Assembly (NCBI GenBank): GCA_012295275.1
Contig: CM022679.1
Coordinates: 463,275 to 520,774 of the forward strand
DNA: 57,500 nt
From: Chrysomallon squamiferum
Lineage: Eukaryota; Mollusca; Gastropoda; Neomphalida; Peltospiridae
Direction of reading: 5' to 3'
The notes beneath the pieces are model-generated. The model saw only the letters and a list, made by a program, of their open reading frames with translations. It was not told where the DNA came from and searched no databases. A program made the position numbers and the translations under genes. Below are positions 49,501 through 57,500 of this stretch, piece by piece (the stretch's first letter is position 1; every line of letters starts with the position of its first letter).

Positions 49501-50484
49501 CAAACTCAGAGAACAGCACACCGGGTAAGTAAGTGTTTGAACACACATTCAGTCAAACTCCGAGTACACACCGGGTAAGTAAGTGTTTGAACACACATTC
49601 TGTCAAACTCCGAGTACACATCGGGTAAGTAAGTGTTTACACACAATCAAGAACATTTTCCATGAAAATTTAATCTGTATTTTTGGTGAATACGAAGAAA
49701 TAATTTAAATGTATTCTGTATATCTGTATTATTAGTATTATTATTATACCCCTCCACCAATCATAATTATTAACAAAATATAAAAACAAACGAGCAGAGT
49801 TCGAAAATGTTTGAATGTTGACATTTTTTCATGACGTCACTGACATAGCAGAATGATCGGCTCTTTCAGTCATCTTGTACCTGATGACATTCACGACTTT
49901 AGGTGTGAAAGGGTAAAATAGCAGCGTTTTAATTAATTAATTAATTTATTTATTTAATTTGTGTTTTTTGTTTTTGCAAAACTTTGTTATGAGTGATGAC
50001 AGATACAGCAATGAAATAACAACTTTAAATCTGGTTATCTTTTAGCATTTGGCTTTTGCATTCAATTTGTTTGAAAAAAAAAAGAGAAGAATATATCAGA
50101 AACGAAAACATCATTTCTACAAAGTATTCGCTTTCTGTTTAATGTTTCAATTAAATTATACACAACTTAAATACATTTTATATCACTTTTATTTCACTTT
50201 AAATATTCCATAATTTTTGTGATCACTGTACTGATACTATTTTCTACGTCTCTATCTGATATTGCAGGGTTTTGGTGAGTCGTTCTATTGGCACTATTCA
50301 CCATTACAGATCATGTCGACCTAACTGGAAACAAGGAATTTGTTTCTCTCTGACTAGATTTCAAGACAGACAGCTGCTACGCTGGGAAAAACAATTACTA
50401 AATAAAATACATAATCTTCCATTACATGTAAAATATCTTCTGTCCAACAAATCTGACGTGAAGAAAATTAACGGGTATGGTTGA
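46568..50484 (+). CDS. Glycosyltransferase family 92 (DUF23) protein, type II membrane protein, five exons
   Basis: GT92 enzymes are Golgi-type transferases; characterised nematode members add galactose to fucose on N-glycan cores. Substrate here is unknown. Exons: 46568-46723, 47700-48264, 48504-48700, 48900-49114, 50268-50484. They join in phase (0, 1, 0, 2), giving 449 residues plus TGA. The start MATSSLKCSF is followed by one hydrophobic anchor (about residues 9-27) and a short stem, as expected for a type II enzyme. The catalytic domain spans about 170-440: CLKCVYGHPDIRKMVEWLEL, the metal-binding DxD-type motif in GIYDMDEVIVP (about residue 283), GAYVFRVENF, and HHYRSC (about 388). Exon 4 ends at a 5' splice site that is copied many times in the next intron. 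Exon 3 ends at a weak donor (GTCATT) directly before an ATT run. A possible alternative 3' exon is listed at 51843. Confidence 0.93.
46724..47699. other. First intron of the GT92 gene
   Basis: Contains a short TTG run and a TGACGTCA octamer near 47091. An asparagine-, isoleucine- and threonine-rich open frame (47410-47613) is low-complexity sequence made of AAC/ATC-type triplets. A short duplicated motif (TAAACTGATGACTTAAACTC) occurs near 46810 and 46852. No exon is supported here. Confidence 0.6.
48750..48899. repeat. Duplication abutting the 3' splice site of GT92 exon 4
   Basis: TTCTCTCATTGCTTCATTGT followed by AGAACGACACATTTGACATA occurs twice, at about 48756 and 48816. The real acceptor tract (GTGTTTGTTTTTCTCTCAG) begins with the same GTGTTTGTTTTTCTCTCA. 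The acceptor's pyrimidine tract is thus a third, truncated copy of the unit. Confidence 0.85.
49085..49640. repeat. About 52-bp minisatellite carrying the GT92 exon 4 end and 5' splice site
   Basis: The unit contains CATTCTGTCAAACTCCGAGA, ACAGCACACCGG and GTAAGTAAGTGTTTGAACAC. The first copy is the coding end of exon 4 (THSVKLREQHTG). About ten more copies follow in the intron, most with an intact GG|GTAAGT donor. Copies alternate CTCCGAG/CTCAGAG and ACACA/AAACA, and a few are shortened. Each step is not a multiple of three, so use of a downstream copy would change the frame and meet TAA. Confidence 0.97.
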
Positions 50485-50516
50485 GTTTGTCCTAATATTT
50501 CGTGATGTCACATTTT

Positions 50517-50522
50517 AATAAA
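50517..50522 (+). terminator. Probable poly(A) signal of the GT92 gene
   Basis: AATAAA lies 33 bases after the TGA that ends exon 5 and is followed by GT-rich sequence (TGTGTTAGGGTGTTTTCCGT). The spacing supports 50268-50484 as the terminal exon. Confidence 0.6.
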
Positions 50523-50639
50523 AGCCGGACAAATGTGTTAGGGTGTTTTCCGTGTTTCTCTGTGTGTGAACGTATCAGGATAGACAGACAGGTAGACAGA
50601 CAAACAGACAAAGATGAATTATAACGAAGTTTATTGTCA

Positions 50640-51422
50640 TGAATATCTAGATGAGAAATGTAGACGCCATTGTTAGTGGCAATCAGGATACCGCTGAGAA
50701 TTCAGACAAAATTGAATTATTATTATCGCTTAGTCTGGTCTGTCACGATTTATAGTGAATATAAAAAACACACGCGTTCCTAGTCAGTCAGTGAAACACA
50801 ACAAACACACAAACATAGATAAACATACTAACACACAAACATATATAAATATACTAACACACAAAAATATATAAATATACTAACACACAAACACATATAA
50901 ACATACTAACACACAAACATATATAAACATACTACCACACAAACACATATAAACACACTAACACACACAGCCCACTTGGTCAGTTGTACGTTTCTGTAGC
51001 GCACACATCTGGACATTCGCCAATAATAAAATAAAAAAAAATTACCAGAAAGAAATTCTTGGTCTAGATGTATGTTATTTTATGTTATTTTTTGGTGTCA
51101 TTTTCACAACTTCATCAATAACTGGTAAAACTGAGAAGTAAACATTTAAAGTGCACTAGACTTCCTCACCACCGATTATGTGAAAAAACAGTTTATTATT
51201 TTTATCATCATCATCATCATCATCATCATTATTATTTATATTATTTATTTATTTATTATTATTATTATCATCATCATCATTATCATTATTGTTATAATAA
51301 TTATTATTTATATTATTTATTTATTTATTACTATTACTATTATTATTTTTTTTTTGTTATTATTTTTGTTATTACTGCTGCTGTTGTCGTCGTCATTGCT
51401 GTTGTGCAAATGTGTATATGTA

Positions 51423-51457
<35 letters not shown>

Positions 51458-51840
51458 GACTGTACTCTCAGAAGTAGGTACGTATATTTAAATGGAAACA
51501 TTCTGAGACGTACAAGTAAACACATATTTAAGATATTCTGAACATTAAAAAGACGACACTGACGGGAGATTTCAGTTTTCTCGCACTAAATACTGTGTGT
51601 AATTAAGTTATTCCTGTGTATAATGACATTATCGTCTATTATTATTGCTCTTCGACTCTAATGAATTAGCTGTGAAGCAGATTCGCGTGCTTTCAGCGCC
51701 AGACACCTCGGTACGACTGTGATTACCTGCCTGTGTAAAGTGGAGCGAAATTCACACGAAATAAGGCAGCGATCGATATGCCATCTAGCGGACACAACCT
51801 TCAGCAAATGTGAGGTCGTTTGCGTTCTTGTTCTGTTTGC
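50640..51840. repeat. Tandem ACACACAAACATATATAAAC-type repeat and microsatellites
   Basis: At 50790-50970 the unit AACATACTAACACACAAACA, with TATATA, recurs about seven times. At 51197-51460 there are ATC/ATT triplet runs and a (GT)n(TA)n run. Around 51660-51800 the sequence is less AT-rich and open in one frame, but no supported exon could be built there. Confidence 0.8.
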
Positions 51841-51842
51841 AG

Positions 51843-52010
51843 ATTGAAGACGATGTTGAGATGCGTCTGTCAGACATCCTCCACTTCAATGAACACGCCC
51901 GCCCCTGTGCGACGTCAGGGGCGAATCCAGTCGTTTTACAAGTAGAGGTGCCACGCCTTGCTCACCAGTGTCGTTCACGCCCCAGCGTCAGTTCAGAGAA
52001 ATGGACGTAG
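51843..52010 (+). CDS. Possible alternative 3' exon of the GT92 gene
   Basis: After a good acceptor (TTCTGTTTGCAG) 55 codons are open to TAG, beginning IEDDVEMRLSDILHFNEHAR. Composition looks coding. Joining is a problem: the best donor at the end of GT92 exon 5 (ACGG|GTATGG at 50474) would read it in a different frame, giving a 33-residue tail. The good-looking frame needs the weaker donor GAC|GTGAAG at about 50458. Since exon 5 has its own stop and poly(A) signal, this is at best an alternative end, or an exon of another gene. Confidence 0.3.
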   Translation: MEDDVEMRLSDILHFNEHARPCATSGANPVVLQVEVPRLAHQCRSRPSVSSEKWT

Positions 52011-52049
52011 TGATCGTTTGTGATCGAGAACCCCCCCACTTTTCTTTTA

Positions 52050-52245
52050 TTCTGGATCCGCGCCACTTTGCCACATCCTGGATTAGTGTCACTTCCCAAA
52101 ATCCTTGGATTAGTGCCCTTTCCCAACATCCTGGTTTAGTGCCAATTTCCCATAAACTGGGTTAGCGTCACTAACCGACATCCTGGATCAGTGCCGCCTC
52201 TCTTTAACTGGATTAGTGTCACTCCCTTACATCCTCGATGTGCCG
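52050..52245. repeat. Degenerate repeat, unit about 30-35 bp
   Basis: Six diverged copies of CATCCTGGATTAGTGTCACT with TCCCAA-type spacers follow the candidate exon. Non-coding. Confidence 0.8.
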
Positions 52246-52273
52246 GTTTTATAAAACGTTTTCACGTTGACAG

Positions 52274-52777
52274 CAATTCTAGACTATCAAGTTAAACAAT
52301 TCTACATATCAAGTTAAACAATTCTACACTATCAAGTTAAACAATTCTACATATCAAGTTAAACAATTCTACACTATCAAGTTAAACAGTTCTAGACTAT
52401 CAAGTTAAACAATTCTAGACTATCAAGTTAAACAATTCTACACTATCAAGTTAAACAGTTCTACACTATCAAGTTAAACAATTCTACACTATCAAGTTAA
52501 ACAATTCTAGACTATCAAGTTAAACAATTCTACACTATCAAGTTAAACAATTCTACACTATCAAGTTAAACAATTCTACATATCAAGTTAAACAATTCTA
52601 CACTATCAAGTTAAACAATTCTACACTATCAAGTTAAACAATTCTACACTATCAAGTTAAATAATTCTACACTATCAAGTTAAACAATTCTACACCATCA
52701 AGTTAAACAATTCTACACTATCAAGTTAAACAATTCTACACTATCAAGTTAAACAATTCTACACTATCAAGTTAAAC
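52274..52777. repeat. 23-bp minisatellite, about 22 copies
   Basis: The unit is CTACACTATCAAGTTAAACA plus ATT, with variants CTAGACTATC and a 22-base version CTACATATC. Very homogeneous, therefore young or homogenised. Non-coding. Confidence 0.97.
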
Positions 52778-52983
52778 TTGTTTGTCTGTCTGTCCGGAAA
52801 TTCATGACAAGGGAAAACTGCCATCACGAGTTTAATACATGATGAAAAATTCACGTTTATCACCTGATCTGTTACTTCTCATGAATATTCATTAAAAAAG
52901 AAAGAAACAAATCAAAAATAAAACGTTGTAACAGAAAATATGACAAATATTAGTAAATGTTTCCGTTTTCTAGAATTATAACA

Positions 52984-53093
52984 TATATTTGTATGCGTGT
53001 GTGAGTTTAGATGTTTGTGTGTGTTTATATGTTTGTGTTTGTGAATATGCATTCATGTATATGTATGTATGTATGTATGTATGTACGTTTATG

Positions 53094-53124
<31 letters not shown>

Positions 53125-53161
53125 ACATGTATGCATGCATGGATTTATGTTTGTATGTATG

Positions 53162-53207
<46 letters not shown>

Positions 53208-53220
53208 CATGTTTAGATGA
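52984..53220. repeat. (TG)n, (GTAT)n and (TA)n microsatellite block
   Basis: Simple repeats of GTAT, TG and TA. The Y/V/C/M-rich open frames across it are artefacts. Confidence 0.95.
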
Positions 53221-53617
53221 ACGGTTGTGCATCGATCATTAAATAAATGTACGGATTTAACACAATTACTGAGTGATTGGTAAATAACTGGACAGATAGA
53301 CAGACAGACACATGAAGACTGAATGCTACAAGATGTTTTAGGTCCGCTCGTCTTGTAAGTAATTATTTTAATTTGTAACAGCGAACTCGTCCACACAAAG
53401 TGTCCTCGGAAGTGGAAATAATGTGAAGAATCCACTGAATAATAGATGAATAATTTGAATGAATGTCTGAATTCGCCAACACATTATTAATTTGCTTATC
53501 GGAGTTATCACAGATTTCACCGCCTCTGAGCAGTGACTTGTTAAACTGACATATTGTTTTTAGTGTATGAAGGCCAAAATAAAAATGTCTTTTTATGCTA
53601 TATCTAGTCATAATGTC

Positions 53618-53621
<4 letters not shown>
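53221..53621. other. Non-repetitive stretch between microsatellites
   Basis: A minus-strand frame (about 53363-53590) reads ICQFNKSLLRGGEICDNSDK and remains open to a stop at 53363. It has no recognisable domain and no partner exons, so I do not call it a gene. Confidence 0.4.
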
Positions 53622-53680
<59 letters not shown>

Positions 53681-53722
53681 CACACACACACATACACACA
53701 TATACACATACATATACACATA
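53622..53722. repeat. (CA)n microsatellite
   Basis: About 57 bases of pure CA followed by interrupted ACAC/ATAC units. Confidence 0.97.
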
Positions 53723-55200
53723 ACGTAATGATCAGTATTAGAATATGAAGTATACTTAAACCTTACATAACAAAAACAATAATAATAAAAATAATCAGTT
53801 AAAAAAAGAAAATTTAATAAATAAACAAATAAACAATAACAATAAAAATTGTAAAAGATAAAAAATAAAAATAGCGTAAGTCAACACGAAGCAGCTGTTA
53901 ATGGAGATTTATTTGACGTGCACTAATCTCTCAGGTTGACTGTCGTCGAGCAGCCCACACGTGTCGGTGTGCGCATGCTCAGATCTGTCAGTTACGTCTG
54001 AATTCAGAATGAGAAACATTGATCGACTGATGTTAGTTTAAAACTGAGAACGTTTATCATTTCGCCCAACGCTCCCAATAAAATAACAATTCGTTACAGA
54101 GCCAATGAACATTTTAAATAAATTTATTTTCTTGTCAGGTAAAGCTTTTTCACTGTCTGAAAACCATTACAGTTTAAAAAATTGATGTATTCGTAGCCAA
54201 ATGAATAGAGTTAATTCCCTTTATCGTTTCCAGTTCTGTACACTGGAAGGGAGTGCTCAGGGGTGGGGTGGACTCCTTTATCTGTGTTTATTTTCCTTTT
54301 CTTCCCCCTGTACTTTGTTTCTTTTCACAAATTAATTTTTATGAAGACGCCATTCTTTGGATCAACCATTGCTTTAATCTATATCTAAATCTATCTGTGT
54401 GTGTATAAATATATCTATATATAACTATATATATTCACAAACATACACACACAAACACATATACTTTCCTGTTCGACTATAACAAAGCTGGGTTTTTTCA
54501 AAAGAATAATAAGAAATCAATAATACTTATTTTATAAAAAAAAATAAGAGAAGAAGAAATACATCATTCGTCGAGGAATAAACTGGATTTAAAGAAAGAG
54601 AGAAAAAATAAAGTGAAAACAGAACAACGACTGAGAACAAGGCAGACAACAGAAATTATAATCCTTTAATTTCATGTTTAAGTAAAACTGAGGGAATATG
54701 CTAGAAAAGATACGAAAAAATATATAATAATAAAAATAAAAGCGAAGAATACAAGAAAGAAACGGAAAAGAAAAGGAATATCAGAACTTAATTTAATACT
54801 GATGTGTGAATATGTTCTAAAAGCAAGGTTCACACGATTTGATTTTTGAGAACAATTTTATGGTGAATGACAATGTTAAAAAATCTTGCTGGGATACAAA
54901 GAGCATGAAATATGAGATATCTATTTCTCACAGGAATTATAAATGTTGGTTAATTCTCAGACAAATTAATTTTATTTTCGTCTAACTTGTCCACTCTTAT
55001 TAGTTTAATATCCGCGTTAATTTCGTGATTTATTCAAAACAGCACTCACCTACACCTACGAGTAATCTGCTACATGATACAGATTTTAAAATCGTTATGA
55101 CATATCACATGGTATTATTGCGCCTATTCATATCTCGCTGAAGGTAATAAAGTAGAAAACTTGGTTAGGTCTGAGTAATTTGGACGTGTTTAATAAACGG
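53723..55200. other. Intergenic stretch, no gene recognised
   Basis: AT-rich with CA/TA runs near 54400-54470 and A-rich tracts. A less AT-rich patch at about 53925-54000 contains an ACACGTGT E-box-like palindrome and GTGCGCATGCTCAG and may be regulatory. No exon was supported. Confidence 0.45.
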
Positions 55201-55210
55201 CTTCCCTTTG

Positions 55211-55259
55211 TTCTGATTGGCTGTCGGTGCAGGATATCCATGAAAAGAGCCAATCAGAA
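55211..55259. promoter_or_regulatory. Inverted pair of CCAAT boxes (12-bp perfect inverted repeat)
   Basis: TTCTGATTGGCT at 55211-55222 and its exact reverse complement AGCCAATCAGAA at 55248-55259 are separated by 25 bases. Both contain the NF-Y consensus core (CCAATCAG). Paired CCAAT boxes are typical of promoters, but no transcription unit starting here was identified. Confidence 0.45.
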
Positions 55260-55469
55260 TGTCACCCACGTTTTGACCCTGTATCACGTAATCAGAAGTA
55301 GGTCAGAGCGGGCGCACAGCCTCTAATCAGCAACAACGGCAAAACCCGTTTGATTAGTTCTTCACCTAGTCTGTCACTGGTGTGGGTCAAAGGTCAGGGG
55401 TCAAATGTTACAGAGGCAAGACCGACAACTGTGATGTTGTTTAAAACATAAATATCTTCATCAGTTCCA

Positions 55470-55785
55470 TGTACATATGTGTATGTATGTGTGTCTGTAC
55501 GTACGTATGTATGTATGTGTGTCTGTACGTATGTATGTATGTATGTTGTGTATGTAAGCGTGTATGTATGTAGGCGTTTATATATGTATGTGTGTCTATA
55601 CATATGTACGTATGTATGTATGTCTGTACGTATGTATGGAGGTGTGTATGTATGTAAGCGTGTATGTATGTAGGCGTGTATGTATGTATGTGTGTCTATA
55701 CATATGTACGTATGTATGTATGTATGTATGTATGTATGTATGTATGTATGTATATATGTTGTGTATGTATGTATGTACGGATGGA
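55470..55785. repeat. (GTAT)n-rich microsatellite block with internal duplication
   Basis: Runs of GTAT with TGTGTCTGTACGTA and GTAAGCGTGTATGTATGTAG inserts. The stretch around 55560-55620 is repeated near 55665-55720, so the block is a tandem duplication of a longer composite unit. Both strands translate into Y/V/C or T/H/I runs without meaning. Confidence 0.95.
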
Positions 55786-56394
<609 letters not shown>

Positions 56395-56718
56395 ATGTAT
56401 ATATATATATTTCCTATATGAAGTTATTTTTGTCGATATTGTTACTTTCTTCTATTATTGTTGTGTTGTGTTTTGTTTTGATTTTTTCCTGTTACAGCTG
56501 AAATGTTTCAGCAGCTGAGATGATGATTATATACTATAAATAAAAGCAGACAGGAAGATAATAAAAAATAAAAAGGACATAAATCTCATTTTATTATTTA
56601 TTTCTGTCACAGAAGTTTACTTAGACTTTGTAGTTTTATTGGTGTTTTTTTGTGCCCTAATTGGATAGTCTGTGAAGAATAAAATATAAAAAAGGATGTT
56701 GATAATGATGATAATGAT

Positions 56719-56720
<2 letters not shown>

Positions 56721-56760
<40 letters not shown>

Positions 56761-56811
56761 TATTATTATTATTATTATTATTATTACGATAACTATTATT
56801 ATTATTATTAT
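56721..56811. repeat. (TAA)n/(TTA)n inverted microsatellite
   Basis: About 40 bases of AAT units pass directly into about 27 bases of ATT units, then ACGATAAC, then more ATT. The two halves are self-complementary and could form a hairpin or cruciform. Confidence 0.95.
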
Positions 56812-57021
56812 TTATTCTGGATTACAAAATTCATATTTCTCTAGTTTACAAAAAAAAAAAAAAAAAAAAGATATACAATAAAAAAAAAGTGCATTAAACT
56901 ATATTCACAAACATCTGAATAATCGTGAACTACAAAGTGATACAAAAGCATCATGGGAAATAACACAACACAATGAATGGCACGTAAAAAAGTCACAGAA
57001 AATGAAAACCACTCGATACTT

Positions 57022-57177
57022 CTAGGAGACCACTTTTAAGATATTTGCTTTTAAAAGCACCAACACTGTCGATGTTTCCGGCAGCACATTAATTTCGTTC
57101 AGTGAAACTGAAGTAGTTACACAAAATAGATCCGAATCGAGCGAACGCAGAATGTGTTCGATGGCGAATCTGTGGTT
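57022..57177 (-). CDS. Possible 3'-terminal exon of a minus-strand gene beyond the right edge
   Basis: After a possible acceptor (TTATGTTTGAAG) on the minus strand, 51 codons are open to TAG: NHRFAIEHILRSLDSDLFCV, then SLNEINVLPETSTVLVLLKA. Codon content is less AT-biased than the flanks and the peptide looks globular. I do not recognise the family. Alternative: an open stretch by chance, since the acceptor is weak and no partner exon lies within the window. Confidence 0.3.
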   Translation of the reverse strand, partial: NHRFAIEHILRSLDSDLFCVTTSVSLNEINVLPETSTVLVLLKANILKVVS

Positions 57178-57500
57178 CTTCAAACATAAATAAATAATAT
57201 TCCCAACAGAATACAAGAAAATATTTTACAAGAAGGATCTTGAACTCTGTGATGCAGAATGTTGTAAAATAAATACCAAGTTATGTTCAATAACAAAATT
57301 GTGCAATCATCTTGAAAATAGAGTGGAAAGGTTTAAGAATCTTTAAGGAGTTCAATGAAAATCTGTCTGTATTTTTGTGTGTGTGTGTGTGTGTGTTTTT
57401 TTTGTGTTTTTTTGGGGCTGTAGTTTAGAGGTTTCTTCTTGTTCTTGTTCTTGTTCTTCTTGTTCTTCTTCTTCTTCTTATTATTATTATATTTACTATT
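57178..57500. other. Right-edge stretch
   Basis: AT-rich with a TG run (57378-57396), T-tracts and a (TTC)n/(TTCTTG)n/(TTA)n run at 57433-57490. No gene supported. Confidence 0.6.

Noticed and set aside
51700-51840. Open stretch that could bridge the phase gap between GT92 exon 5 and the candidate exon at 51843
   Set aside because: It would leave an intron of only about 28 bases with a weak donor, and exon 5 already ends with a stop and poly(A) signal.
53363-53719. Minus-strand open frame with a globular-looking second half
   Set aside because: The first half is a CA microsatellite. No domain, no convincing splice sites.

Overview
This is a window of AT-rich animal nuclear DNA. Genes are split into many short exons with GT-AG introns, and minisatellites and microsatellites are dense. 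Protein similarity is metazoan. The sequence AGTTATCTCCCTT / GGGAGATAACT, common in molluscan intergenic DNA, occurs several times (about 10580, 10650, 13517), so a mollusc is the best guess. I could not identify the species. Exon models were built by hand from splice signals, reading phase and protein-family knowledge.

Layout. 1-7900: mostly repeats and AT-rich DNA, with a weak candidate gene of three small minus-strand exons (2726-3101) and one more possible minus-strand exon (5193-5336). 7903-17836, minus strand: a complete 18-exon gene for RNA polymerase III subunit RPC5 (POLR3E), with one apparent single-base frameshift. 17837-21530: intergenic. 21630-41359, minus strand: 24 exons of an adhesion G-protein-coupled receptor (unknown N-terminal region, two Ig domains, hormone-receptor domain, GAIN/GPS, seven transmembrane helices, repetitive cytoplasmic tail). 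Its first exon with the signal peptide was not found. A decayed KRBA2/SCAND3-like integrase relic lies in one of its introns. 41360-46560: intergenic, with one orphan exon-like segment at 45072-45172. 46568-50484, plus strand: a five-exon type II membrane glycosyltransferase of family GT92. 50485-57500: satellites, a possible alternative 3' exon, an inverted pair of CCAAT boxes, and a possible terminal exon at the right edge.

The three genes have unrelated jobs (Pol III transcription, cell-surface adhesion signalling, Golgi-type glycosylation) and nothing suggests a joint pathway.

The most unusual feature is a recurrent association between minisatellites and splice junctions. In both POLR3E and the GT92 gene, tandem arrays copy the last exon bases plus the 5' splice site, or the 3' splice site plus the first exon bases, many times into the intron. 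One receptor intron is almost entirely array.
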